A stretch of DNA of 23,895 bases from an uncultured Rhodobiaceae bacterium (GCA_937911445.1 CALDQY010000157.1:1-23895); one strand, 5' to 3'; numbered from the stretch's first letter, positions 1 to 8,545 are shown. A program made the numbers and translations. Notes: generated from the sequence alone by a model not told the origin.

Positions 1-383
1 GGAATTCCTACGATGAGATGCAGAAGATTCAGCATAATTGCGGCTTGTAACGTTCCAGATCCGAAGGAGTACAAACCATAGGCGAGCAAAAAGACGCTAC
101 CACTGATTCTCCACCAGTTGTCAGCATCGTTGGTCATGGATTTCAGTAAGGTGTGGTAAACGACCGTGCCTGCACAGAAGGCAACTGTTGCCACAAACGT
201 AGCCAACGTGAACAACATGGGAGGGAACATGACGTCTGAATCTCTCTCCCAAGGCGCCCAAGGCGTATCCATGCCCAATCCAAGAATCAGTACAGCCGCT
301 CCTCCAGTAGCTAATGCTCCAATCAGCATCAACGTCCGTACGGTATCCTTCAGAGCAAGGACATAAGGAGCGAGCATGATCAT
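1..383 (-). CDS. Partial four-helix membrane protein, possibly DUF6069-like
   Basis: The reading frame stays open from an ATG at 383 to the left edge, giving 127 codons without a stop; a TGA lies two codons upstream, so the start is 383 or the ATG at 377. The protein is hydrophobic, with four predicted helices: roughly residues 16-38, 52-76, 90-110 and a last one at the edge ending in a motif like LLHLIVGI. The spacing and the final His-containing helix resemble the DUF6069 family of small four-helix proteins, but I cannot confirm this. It follows the alkyltransferase gene on the same strand after 73 bases and may be the third gene of the katG unit. No function is assigned; the C-terminus is outside the window. 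Confidence 0.6.
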   Translation of the reverse strand, partial: MIMLAPYVLALKDTVRTLMLIGALATGGAAVLILGLGMDTPWAPWERDSDVMFPPMLFTLATFVATVAFCAGTVVYHTLLKSMTNDADNWWRISGSVFLLAYGLYSFGSGTLQAAIMLNLLHLIVGI

Positions 384-456
384 TTTTCATGACTGCAGTA
401 CATATCCTCATGTTTCTCTGATTGAAACAGATGCTATGCTGTTGCTTTGCTGGGAA

Positions 457-729
457 TCAATACCGTGAAACGCCTTCTTCTCGTAACAGGCGGATCTTTG
501 TTTCAATCCCACCAGGTCCACTGTATCCACCGAGTCCACCATCAATTCGAACGACTCGATGGCAAGGGATTTCTGGAGCATATGGATTCTTTGCAATTGC
601 ATTTGCAACAGCTCGTACAGCACTCGGTCTGCCAATTTGTTGAGCAATCTCAGTATACGTACGTGTCTCACCACGAGGGATGGTCTTCAGAGCCTCCCAG
701 ACCGAAATCTGGAACGGGGTTCCTTTCAT
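457..729 (-). CDS. ogt: Minimal O6-alkylguanine-DNA alkyltransferase (C-terminal domain only)
   Basis: This 90-residue protein is the catalytic, DNA-binding domain of the O6-methylguanine-DNA methyltransferase family, which moves an alkyl group from O6-guanine to its own cysteine in a suicide reaction. The active-site motif IPCHRVV is intact, preceded by the helix-turn-helix region (YTEIAQQIGRPSAVRAVANA) and followed by the conserved GGYSGPGGIETK stretch. Most family members are 150-180 residues with an N-terminal RNase-H-like domain; that domain is absent and nothing upstream could encode it, since katG ends there. The motif favours an active enzyme over an alkyltransferase-like protein, which would have Trp in place of Cys. 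A TTG at 738 would overlap the katG stop and add three residues; I prefer the ATG at 729, five bases after the katG stop. Translational coupling to katG is likely. Confidence 0.88.
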   Translation of the reverse strand: MKGTPFQISVWEALKTIPRGETRTYTEIAQQIGRPSAVRAVANAIAKNPYAPEIPCHRVVRIDGGLGGYSGPGGIETKIRLLREEGVSRY

Positions 730-734
730 GGAAC

Positions 735-2882
735 TCAAACGTCAAATCGGTCTGCGTTCATGACCTTGTTCCATGCAGCGACGAAGTCGCCAACGAACTT
801 GTCATGGTTGTCGTTTTGTGCATAGACTTCAGCAACAGCTCGGAGTTGGGAGTTGCTTCCAAAGACGAGATCGTAGCGAGTTGCAGTTCGAACGTCTTCG
901 CCGGTCTTGCGGTCACGTGCGACGTAACTGTTGCTTCCAGTTGCGGTCCAAGCGACGTTCATGTCGAGGAGTGTAGAGAACCACGAACTGTCGAGTTTGC
1001 TGTCTCCGCCCCAAAGTCCACGCTCGTCAGAGCTGACACCAAGAGATCGCATTCCACCAACGAGAACGGTCATCTCTGGTGCAGTCAATCCGAGGAGTTG
1101 TGCCTTGTCGAGCATCATTTCTTCTGGCATAACAGCGTAGTTCTGCTTCAGGTAGTTGCGGAAACCACAGGAAACAGGCTCGAAGTAGCTGAAGGAAGCA
1201 GCATCTGTTTGTTCTTCAGATGCATCTCCACGACCGGGCGTGAATGGAACTTCAACACCGGATGCCATTTCGATTCCAACGTTTCCAGCAAGGACGATGG
1301 TATCTGCAATGCTTGCACCGTGTGCTGCTGCGAGCGGTTCGAGTGTTGACAAAACCTTGGCAAGTTGTGCAGGCTTGTTGCCTTCCCAGTCCTTCTGTGG
1401 TGCCAAACGAATTCGAGCACCGTTGGCGCCACCACGCTTGTCTGAGCCACGGAAGGTGGATGCACTTGCCCAAGCAGTTTCAACCATCTCAGCAATGGAA
1501 AGTCCACATGTCATGATGGCGTTCTTGAGTGCGCCAACATCGTAGGAGGTGGAACCGGCTGGTACTGGGTCTTGCCAGATGAAGTCTTCCTCAGGAACAT
1601 CAGGGCCGAGGTAGCGAACCTTTGGACCCATGTCACGGTGAAGGAGCTTGAACCAAGCCTTGGAGAATGCATCAGCAAAGACTTCTGGGTTCTCATGGAA
1701 GTGCTTCGAAATCTTTCGGTATTCTGGATCTCGAATCATGGCCATGTCAGCGGTTGTCATCATGGTTGGAACCTTGATGGATGCATCTTCTGCATCAGGA
1801 GCCATGTCAACCTCTTCCAGGTTGGAAGGAGTCCATTGGTGTGCACCAGCAGGACTCTTTGTCAGTTCCCAAGTATCTTCGTACTTGAAGAGCATGTCAA
1901 AGTAGCCGTTGTCCCAAACGATTGGGTTGGCGGTCCATGCGCCTTCGATTCCGCTGGTGATGGTGTCTCGGCCAACGCCCGACTTGTAGTCGCTGGTCCA
2001 ACCGAAGCCTTGCTCTTCAATCGATGCACCTTCAGGTTCTGGACCTTTGTGGTCTTCTGGACCTGCACCGTGAGCCTTTCCGAAGGTGTGTCCACCTGCT
2101 GTGAGCGCAACGGTTTCTTCATCATTCATGGCCATTCGGCTGAATGTTTCGCGAATGTCTTGAGCACTGAGGAGTGGGTCTGGGTTTGCGTTTGGTCCTT
2201 GCGGGTTGACGTAAATCAGACCCATCTGGACGGCAGCGAGAGGGTTCTCGAGATCTTGGCGGGTGTCACCGTATCGGTCGTCACCGAGCCACTCGTCTTC
2301 GCTACCCCAGTAGATGTCGTCTTCAGGATGCCAAATATCTGGTCGGCCACCGCCGAAACCGAGGACAGGACCACCCATGGATTCGATAGCGATTTGACCG
2401 GTGAGGATGAGCAAATCAGCCCAACTGATGGCGTTTCCATACTTTTGCTTGATTGGCCATAGCAGACGGCGAGCCTTGTCGAGGTTACCGTTGTCTGGCC
2501 AGCTGTTGAGCGGCGCAAAGCGCTGTGCACCTGTTCCACCGCCGCCACGGCCATCGCCGGTTCGGTAGGTTCCGGCAGCGTGCCAAGTCATTCGAATGAA
2601 GAATGGACCGTAGTGGCCATAATCAGCAGGCCACCAGTCCTGGCTGTCGGTCATCAAAGCGTGAAGATCTTTCTTGAGCGCCTCGTAATCGAGTCCCTTG
2701 AAGGCTTCAGCATAATCGAAATCAGGCCCCATTGGGTTGGATTTCTGGTCGTGCTGATGGAGGATGTTGAGGTTGAGGTTCTTTGGCCACCAATCTTGGT
2801 TTGAACGCATGTCCGATGTTGAGTGTGTCATTCCGCCACCGTGCATGACTGGGCATTTCCCTTCGCTGTTGCTGTGCTTCAT
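735..2882 (-). CDS. katG: Catalase-peroxidase KatG
   Basis: A 715-residue haem enzyme that removes hydrogen peroxide by catalase and peroxidase reactions; full length for the family (about 720-740). Distal residues Arg97, Trp100 and His101 lie in RMTWHAAGTYR. Tyr224 (LIYVNPQGP) and Met250 (FSRMAMND) complete the expected Trp-Tyr-Met adduct of bifunctional KatG, proximal His265 is in GGHTFGKAHGAG, and Trp316 matches the conserved proximal Trp. The degenerate second peroxidase domain follows (about 420-715). The N-terminus is cytoplasmic, with no signal peptide. Archaeal KatG genes are often considered bacterial acquisitions; that is family knowledge, not shown here. A TATA-like box sits about 25 nt before the ATG, and the alkyltransferase follows directly. 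Confidence 0.98.
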   Translation of the reverse strand: MKHSNSEGKCPVMHGGGMTHSTSDMRSNQDWWPKNLNLNILHQHDQKSNPMGPDFDYAEAFKGLDYEALKKDLHALMTDSQDWWPADYGHYGPFFIRMTWHAAGTYRTGDGRGGGGTGAQRFAPLNSWPDNGNLDKARRLLWPIKQKYGNAISWADLLILTGQIAIESMGGPVLGFGGGRPDIWHPEDDIYWGSEDEWLGDDRYGDTRQDLENPLAAVQMGLIYVNPQGPNANPDPLLSAQDIRETFSRMAMNDEETVALTAGGHTFGKAHGAGPEDHKGPEPEGASIEEQGFGWTSDYKSGVGRDTITSGIEGAWTANPIVWDNGYFDMLFKYEDTWELTKSPAGAHQWTPSNLEEVDMAPDAEDASIKVPTMMTTADMAMIRDPEYRKISKHFHENPEVFADAFSKAWFKLLHRDMGPKVRYLGPDVPEEDFIWQDPVPAGSTSYDVGALKNAIMTCGLSIAEMVETAWASASTFRGSDKRGGANGARIRLAPQKDWEGNKPAQLAKVLSTLEPLAAAHGASIADTIVLAGNVGIEMASGVEVPFTPGRGDASEEQTDAASFSYFEPVSCGFRNYLKQNYAVMPEEMMLDKAQLLGLTAPEMTVLVGGMRSLGVSSDERGLWGGDSKLDSSWFSTLLDMNVAWTATGSNSYVARDRKTGEDVRTATRYDLVFGSNSQLRAVAEVYAQNDNHDKFVGDFVAAWNKVMNADRFDV

Positions 2883-2901
2883 GGAATAACCAATGACGTA
2901 G

Positions 2902-2912
2902 AGTATTTAATT
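2902..2912 (-). promoter_or_regulatory. Candidate TATA box of katG (leaderless transcript predicted)
   Basis: On the minus strand this reads AATTAAATACT, preceded by an A-rich stretch that could act as BRE. Its centre near 2907 is about 25 nt from the A of the katG ATG at 2882, the usual archaeal TATA-to-start distance, so the mRNA would begin at or near the start codon. There is no Shine-Dalgarno sequence before katG, which agrees. Confidence 0.5.
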
Positions 2913-2986
2913 TTGATTTTCAAATAAACTCTAGAAAAATTACAGATAGAATACTGTAAGATCTGATAGGTGCCAAACAATCGGTA

Positions 2987-5365
2987 TCATCGTTCATGCC
3001 GAGCAACAACTTCGAGCAAATTCATGCGTCCAATTCGGTACACGCCAACGGGTGTTGTCAGTAATGCTGCAAACAAAACGAAGCCGATGATTTGTGAGAA
3101 GACGGTGTAATCAATGACAACAGGAATGTGGAACACCCACGTCGAGGAGACATTGGCCACGCCCGTGTAGAATCCAACGCTTGCTAAAGCCCCAGCAAGA
3201 CCTCCAACGAGGCCGATGAACATGTGTTCGACAGTGAGGATGATCGCCAAACGCGTACGGCTTGCACCAAGAACACGAAGCGTGGCGAGTTCAGCATCAC
3301 GCTCGCTCAAATTGATGAGCAATGTGTTGAACAGAATGGCAATGGCCATCAGCGCACCAAGAACGTAAATCGATTGCATGACCGCTTTCTGCTGCTCGAT
3401 GAGTTCCTCAAAGGTTGCGACCATGGTCTCCTTCTCAACAATTGAAACGGTTGAGAACCGGATGTCTTCGATATCAACGCCGTCCTTTGTAATCAGCAAT
3501 GCGCCGTTGGCTTCTAGTCCAACAATCGGCTCAACATCAGCACGATGCATGTAGATTGAACGGCTTAGTTCACGAGCAATACCGACGATTTTGATGCTGT
3601 GTTCCTCGCCTTCAAACTCGATTGAGATGGTGTCTCCGACACTGTATCCTTCGAGTGCTGCAGATCCCTCATCAAGGATGCCTTCAACAGGTGATTGTCC
3701 TACTTGAGGGAGATTTCCGTTGAGTAGATTCAGTCTATGGAGTGCATCATCTTGTTCAGAGAGAACGTCGTTGCCCTTGAGATCGATGGCCTTTGTAGTC
3801 CCAGTGATGCTTGCTTGTGCAACGAGCGTCAGCTCAAATGCGGTTGTGTTCTCTTCAGCCCAAGTCGTGATGTTCTCAAGTCCTGAAGGGAAAGCAGCAA
3901 CTTGGTATTCCCAGTTTTCTTGTGCATCGGTCGCTTCCGAAAACGCTCCCGTGAATCCTGCTACAAACATCATGTTGCCTCCAAGAATGACCATGGCGAG
4001 CGAAAGAGCGAGCAAGGTTGCGAGCAACCGAGCAGGCTTGCGGAAGGTTGAGCGCAAACCTAGACCGATACCTGGCGGAAGAGCAGAGGTAATCTTGGTC
4101 AAGATTCGATTTGGCTTCTTATCCGATCCTTGGCCGAGAATGTCGAGTGGTTGCAATCGAGCAGCCTTCCATGCTGGACGGATGCCAAACAGGAATGTGA
4201 TGAACAGCGCTGAGAGAGAAATGGTTGCGATGATGTCCGCGTAGTGATGTGTGGCAACGACAGGAATTCCAAGGAACGAGAAATAGAATGCCGTGAAAGC
4301 CCCTGAACCGATGGATGATGTTCCAAGAAGAATACCGAGCAGTACCCCTGGTACTCCTAGAACGAGTGGAACCAGTAAGTATCCAGTCATGACGTCGCTT
4401 GTGGATGCTCCAATCGTGCGCAAGACTGCGATTTCTCTCGATTGTGTTCGAATCAGACGGTCAAGGGAGACGGCGATAACAAGTCCACTGATGAACAACA
4501 GAATTCCAAGAATGAACGGAATCGATTTCGACAAACTGTCCTTGTCAAGTCGTAGCAATTCAGCACTCAACTGACCACGATCGAGGACATATCCATCGGC
4601 ACCTGATTCGTTCATAGCGTCTGTGAGCGTGTCTTTGGTCGCCTGGAGTTCAACGCCCTCGTTCTCATCCGTATCGCTCAAATCGAAGGCAGGTGTTCCT
4701 TCCAAATCGATGTTGAGTGTGTTTCGAGCAAGTGGTTCATTTCCTGAGATTTCGGCGAGGACTTCAGCATCCATGTAGGCAACAACGTAGCTCGATTCTT
4801 GAGGAAGAATCGAATCTGGGTTGGCATAGAACAACTCCAATGGACTGTTGGCAAAACCAATCACGGTAAACGTCTGGACCCCTCCTTCTCCAACGATGAT
4901 GTCGATGGTATCGCCAAGTTCCATGTTGATTTCATCGTTCAAAGCGAAGTGGGCATCGATGACAATTTCGCCATCGGATGGTGTTACTGATCCGTCAACA
5001 TTCCACAGTGTGTTGACCTGTCCTTGTTCAAGACCATAAAATTTCGATGCAATCCAATCCGTATCGGTTTTCGATTGACCTGTAAGAATCAAACTGGTTT
5101 CGCAACTGTTGTGTTCAATAGACGAACATGCGCTTGTGAGGTTGTCTTTGTGTTCGATATCGTAAGTTGTTGCCATTAAATCAGCAAAGTTGGTTTCTGC
5201 ATAGAAATCGTCGTAGACTCTGTCAGCGTTTCTGGAATGTTCAGAGAACACGATGCCGGCATAGACCGATATGGTGATGAGCAAAACGACCGTAAGGATA
5301 CGTAGTTTTGTTCGCATCAAACTACGCGACAAACGTCGTAATAGCAGCGTGTTCAACTTCTTCAC
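2987..5365 (-). CDS. MacB/FtsX-type ABC transporter permease (two FtsX domains)
   Basis: A 792-residue membrane protein of the FtsX/LolC/MacB permease superfamily. A short basic N-terminus and first helix (about 25-40) lead into an extracytoplasmic domain (about 41-278; Cys80 and Cys88 could form a disulfide). A three-helix FtsX core follows (about 281-398) with the hallmark REIAVLRTIGAS. A second helix-ectodomain-FtsX unit follows, with AELATLRVLGASR near the C-terminus. This duplicated architecture, about 800 residues long, is typical of permeases that move lipids, lipoproteins or peptides out of the membrane by mechanotransmission. The GTG start overlaps the ATPase stop as GTGA, with GGAG just before it, so the two are translationally coupled. 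The substrate is unknown. Confidence 0.93.
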   Translation of the reverse strand: MKKLNTLLLRRLSRSLMRTKLRILTVVLLITISVYAGIVFSEHSRNADRVYDDFYAETNFADLMATTYDIEHKDNLTSACSSIEHNSCETSLILTGQSKTDTDWIASKFYGLEQGQVNTLWNVDGSVTPSDGEIVIDAHFALNDEINMELGDTIDIIVGEGGVQTFTVIGFANSPLELFYANPDSILPQESSYVVAYMDAEVLAEISGNEPLARNTLNIDLEGTPAFDLSDTDENEGVELQATKDTLTDAMNESGADGYVLDRGQLSAELLRLDKDSLSKSIPFILGILLFISGLVIAVSLDRLIRTQSREIAVLRTIGASTSDVMTGYLLVPLVLGVPGVLLGILLGTSSIGSGAFTAFYFSFLGIPVVATHHYADIIATISLSALFITFLFGIRPAWKAARLQPLDILGQGSDKKPNRILTKITSALPPGIGLGLRSTFRKPARLLATLLALSLAMVILGGNMMFVAGFTGAFSEATDAQENWEYQVAAFPSGLENITTWAEENTTAFELTLVAQASITGTTKAIDLKGNDVLSEQDDALHRLNLLNGNLPQVGQSPVEGILDEGSAALEGYSVGDTISIEFEGEEHSIKIVGIARELSRSIYMHRADVEPIVGLEANGALLITKDGVDIEDIRFSTVSIVEKETMVATFEELIEQQKAVMQSIYVLGALMAIAILFNTLLINLSERDAELATLRVLGASRTRLAIILTVEHMFIGLVGGLAGALASVGFYTGVANVSSTWVFHIPVVIDYTVFSQIIGFVLFAALLTTPVGVYRIGRMNLLEVVARHER

Positions 5366-6156
5366 TCCAACATCGACTGCGCCATATCTTTGATTTTCGA
5401 ACCTATTTTCTTGACGCCATCAACCGTGTTGTCAACAACAGATTCTGCCGTGTGCTTCGCCGTCATGGCGATGCTTTTCAGGCCACCTGTTTCATCTTCC
5501 ACAATCTTGCCACTATCGAGATGGACGATGCGTGTTGCGAATCGAGTAAGCGATTGGTCGTGTGTGACGAAGATGGTTGTCATCCTCTCTTTCCGGCATG
5601 TTTTGATCAAGGCTTCCATGACCATGTTTGAGGTTTCAGAGTCTAGGTTTCCAGTCAATTCGTCCCCGAGGATGATGCGTGGACTCTTGGCAAGAGCACG
5701 AGCGATAGCAACACGTTGGCGTTGACCGCCTGACATTTGCGAAGGAAACCGATTTTCGAGTCCTTTCAAGCCAACAGAATCCAGCAGGTCGAGTGCCTTT
5801 TGTTTGTCTCGTGCACCAGCCAAATCTTGGACAAGGAGAACGTTCTCAAGCGCGGTAAGATCTGCTAAGAGATTGAAAAATTGGAAGATATAACCAACAT
5901 TTTCTCGGCGGAATGTGGTCATCTTTTCGATATGACCCAACGGAACATCATCGCCATTGAATTGGTAGGAGCCATTGGTTGGGATATCGAGTGCTGCTAT
6001 GGTATTGAGCAGTGTTGTCTTTCCAGAACCTGATGGACCGAGGAGAGCAACAATCTCGCCTTCTTCAATCGAGAGCGAGATGTTATCCAAGGCTTTGACC
6101 AGCGTTTCATCTTCACCGTAATGACGACTTAAGCCACTTAGTTGAATGAGAGGCAT
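5362..6156 (-). CDS. LolD/MacB-type ABC transporter ATPase
   Basis: A 264-residue nucleotide-binding subunit that powers the overlapping permease. Walker A is GPSGSGKTT (40-48), Q-loop Gln92, signature SGGQRQR (142-148), Walker B IILGDE (161-166), and the switch His is at 199. The usual DEPTGNLD reads DELTGNLD here, a Pro-to-Leu change after the catalytic Glu; the Glu and D-loop are intact. About 40 residues beyond the usual end (from about 225) form a predicted amphipathic helix rich in Lys, Val and Asp, possibly contacting membrane or permease (inference). The CATCTAAATC element on this strand at 6179-6188 lies about 25 nt upstream, so the transcript may be leaderless. The preceding surface-protein gene on the same strand ends 45 bases upstream. 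Confidence 0.95.
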   Translation of the reverse strand: MPLIQLSGLSRHYGEDETLVKALDNISLSIEEGEIVALLGPSGSGKTTLLNTIAALDIPTNGSYQFNGDDVPLGHIEKMTTFRRENVGYIFQFFNLLADLTALENVLLVQDLAGARDKQKALDLLDSVGLKGLENRFPSQMSGGQRQRVAIARALAKSPRIILGDELTGNLDSETSNMVMEALIKTCRKERMTTIFVTHDQSLTRFATRIVHLDSGKIVEDETGGLKSIAMTAKHTAESVVDNTVDGVKKIGSKIKDMAQSMLE

Positions 6157-6178
6157 GCCATCTGGTCTGTATGGAGTG

Positions 6179-6188
6179 ATTTAGATGT
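6179..6188 (-). promoter_or_regulatory. Candidate TATA box of the ABC transporter operon
   Basis: The minus strand reads CATCTAAATC. Its centre is about 26 nt from the ATG at 6156, consistent with a leaderless archaeal transcript. The match to a TATA consensus is moderate. Confidence 0.35.
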
Positions 6189-6201
6189 TGCCTAGGTAGT
6201 C

Positions 6202-8523
6202 CTATACCTGTTGCCAATCGGTACCATTCCACCACAAGGTCGAACCGTCGCTCATCCTTCTCCATGTGTGCCCGTTTTCATCAGTCCATTGATTTTCGAC
6301 CGTTGGTTCAGCGACCATCGGTTGAACAGGTTCGGGTGTTGTTGCGTACATCTCTTGTGCAGGTTGAATTGGATCGGCTTGCGGCAGCGGTGTTGTCTCC
6401 TTAGGTTCCATTGAATCGCCATTCTTTCTTCGCATGAACAGAAGGCCTCCGACGATTGCGAGAACGAGAACAACGCCGATGATAATCATCAATTGCATGC
6501 GTGCAGCTGCTTCATCTTCCAGTTCCTTTTGCTCATTGTCACCCATACCATCACCATCGCTGTCCATGGTTTCACTGGCATCCTCTGGGAATGCATCGGC
6601 ATTGTCACCGACGCCATCAGCGTCTGTGTCGACCGTTTCGAGAGGGTCGTTCGGGAATGCGTCTGCGTTGTCGCCAACACCATCGTTGTCCGAGTCGATT
6701 GTTTCAGTAGCATCCATTGGGAACACATCAGCACCGTCGAGAACACCGTCATCATCCGAATCAGGGTCCAATCGATCGGTTCCTTTCGAGAGTTCATCAA
6801 GATCGAACAGACCATCTCCGTCATCGTCTGTATCTGCGTTATCACCCGTGCCGTCACCATCGGTGTCCATGGTTTCACTCGCATCGAGCGGCAATGCATC
6901 GTCCTTGTCGTTGACCTCATCGCCGTCCGTATCCTCATCGAACGGATCGGTTCCGATCGTTGCTTCCTCGGTGTCAAGAAGGCCGTCGTTGTCGTCGTCT
7001 GTGTCCGCATTGTCACCGATCATGTCTTCATCAGCATCGCTGGTTTCAGTAGCATCGTTCGGGAACAAGTCAGCGTTGTCGCCGACCATATCACCATCGC
7101 TGTCCATGGTTTCAGTAGGGTCGTTCGGGAATGCGTCTGCATTGTCGCCAACGTTGTCACCATCCGAATCCATTGTCTCACTCGCATCGTTCGGGAATGC
7201 GTCCGCATTGTCACCGACACCGTCAAGATCGGAATCTGCCGTCTCTGAGGCATCGTTCGGGAACACGTCAGCGTTATCCCCAACACCATCACTGTCAGAG
7301 TCGGCGGTTTCAGAAGGATCGTTTGGGAATGCGTCCGCATTGTTTCCAACCCCATCGTCGTCCGAATCTGCTGTTTCCGATGCGTCATTTGGGAACGCAT
7401 CGGCGTTGTCACCAACACCGTCTAGGTCGGAGTCAACAGTTTCAGTTGGGTCGTTCGGGAAGGCATCGGCATTGTCGCCGACACCGTCGTTGTCGCTGTC
7501 AAGCCATTCGTTGGCATCGTTCGGGAATGCATCTGGGTTGTTCCCAGAAGCATTGTCTCCGTATCCGTCGCCATCACTGTCCGTTGTTTGCGTGTTGTCA
7601 TCATCGAAGGCGTCTGCGTTGTCACCAACACCATCGCTATCAGAATCAGCCCATTCGTTGGAATCGTTTGGGAAGGCGTCTGACTGATCTCCGTAGCCGT
7701 CACCATCTGCGTCGTAATCAATGATCTCGACCGAGTTCGAAGACGTGACCTTTGCACCCAAATCGGTTCCATCGCTCGGTGTAATGGTCAGTGTCCAAAT
7801 GTCGCCAATCGATGTAGCACCTTGATTCAAGAGGTTGATATCGTTGTGTTGAGCAACTTCAACGCCACCTTTCAACCATCGAATTTGGGTACCAGATTCA
7901 GCATCACCATCGGCGTCGTTGAAATCATAGTTTGCAAAGAGGTCCGTGTCATAATATGCTTGCGTAATTGCTGTTGGTGAACCAGGCATGTCGCTGATGT
8001 AGACGTTCGATGCAGTTGGTGCTGTGTTCGATGGACCAGCTTCAGGGATTGTTAAGGAAGAGGATGTCCACGCATCACCTGAGGTACCACTGTTTCCGTT
8101 TGCAGTAAGAACAGCGATATCAACGCTGGTTGCTCCACTTCCAGTTGTCGGAGCAGTCCAATCAAAGGACCATGAACGGTAGGAACTGGTCGTATGGGTA
8201 GCAGATTGGCCGGAACTATCGATTTTGACCGACATGATTCCAACACCCGGTGTTGAGAGCGTTCCTTTGTCGACCACGACATTGAATCCGCCGTTGCTTC
8301 CAGAGACTCCTCCAGACACAGAAATCTGGATGTTGTAGGTTTGGCCAGCGGTGTAGGTGGAAGGGAAGTTTTCGCTCAGCGTTGGCGAACTGCCGCTGTA
8401 ATGGCACGAGCATCCACTTCCTGCTTGGTTGTGGATGCCGCTTGAGCTGCTTTCCATGGTGGGAAGCGTGAGGACCATGAATGCGGTAATGACGATTACG
8501 AGCGTTCGTGTGAGGAAGTTCAT
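6202..8523 (-). CDS. Secreted, membrane-anchored TSP3-repeat surface protein with N-terminal CxCH domain
   Basis: A 773-residue cell-surface protein. A signal peptide (about 1-24) is followed by GCSCHYSG (Cys38, Cys40, His41), which opens a beta domain resembling the choice-of-anchor V/Reeler-like domain of secreted proteins. A second beta region leads into about 15 canonical 22-residue TSP3 repeats plus about four variants (roughly 275-670) of the form DSDGDGVGDNADAFPND, expected to bind calcium through their Asp residues. One transmembrane helix (about 678-697) and a Pro/Glu-rich cytoplasmic linker follow. The last 30 residues form a Trp-rich motif (WTDENGHTWRRMSDGSTLWW...) similar to short tails of other marine archaeal surface proteins. 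I chose the ATG at 8523, with GGAG four bases upstream, over one 42 bases earlier lying before the TATA-like box. The ABC exporter follows directly. Confidence 0.85.
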   Translation of the reverse strand: MNFLTRTLVIVITAFMVLTLPTMESSSSGIHNQAGSGCSCHYSGSSPTLSENFPSTYTAGQTYNIQISVSGGVSGSNGGFNVVVDKGTLSTPGVGIMSVKIDSSGQSATHTTSSYRSWSFDWTAPTTGSGATSVDIAVLTANGNSGTSGDAWTSSSLTIPEAGPSNTAPTASNVYISDMPGSPTAITQAYYDTDLFANYDFNDADGDAESGTQIRWLKGGVEVAQHNDINLLNQGATSIGDIWTLTITPSDGTDLGAKVTSSNSVEIIDYDADGDGYGDQSDAFPNDSNEWADSDSDGVGDNADAFDDDNTQTTDSDGDGYGDNASGNNPDAFPNDANEWLDSDNDGVGDNADAFPNDPTETVDSDLDGVGDNADAFPNDASETADSDDDGVGNNADAFPNDPSETADSDSDGVGDNADVFPNDASETADSDLDGVGDNADAFPNDASETMDSDGDNVGDNADAFPNDPTETMDSDGDMVGDNADLFPNDATETSDADEDMIGDNADTDDDNDGLLDTEEATIGTDPFDEDTDGDEVNDKDDALPLDASETMDTDGDGTGDNADTDDDGDGLFDLDELSKGTDRLDPDSDDDGVLDGADVFPMDATETIDSDNDGVGDNADAFPNDPLETVDTDADGVGDNADAFPEDASETMDSDGDGMGDNEQKELEDEAAARMQLMIIIGVVLVLAIVGGLLFMRRKNGDSMEPKETTPLPQADPIQPAQEMYATTPEPVQPMVAEPTVENQWTDENGHTWRRMSDGSTLWWNGTDWQQV
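6535..7713 (-). repeat. Tandem TSP3 coding repeats (about 66-bp unit)
   Basis: Degenerate tandem repeat inside the surface-protein gene, encoding 22-residue units with consensus DSDGDGVGDN-ADAFPND. The units differ mainly at synonymous sites and at the residue after DSD; two irregular blocks (about 6720-6850 and 6900-7020) carry longer DDDNDGLLDTEE-type variants. Such repeats can expand or contract by recombination. Confidence 0.85.
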
Positions 8524-8545
8524 ATCTCCACGCCGTGTTGTGTTG

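Noticed and set aside
447..1349. 300-codon plus-strand frame across ogt and the 3' half of katG.
   Set aside because: Antisense to two well-supported genes and rich in Cys/Ser/Val as shadow frames are.
1572..2462. 296-codon plus-strand frame inside katG.
   Set aside because: Antisense to a fully conserved KatG coding region, with no family resemblance; shadow of codon bias.
6434..7687. Long plus-strand frame rich in Ser/Pro repeats.
   Set aside because: It is the antisense shadow of the TSP3 repeats; Asp-rich codons read backwards give Ser/Val-rich frames.
6535..7713. Regular tandem repeat considered as a possible CRISPR or DNA-level satellite.
   Set aside because: The units are in-frame multiples of three, degenerate at synonymous positions and encode a known calcium-binding repeat; there are no unique spacers.
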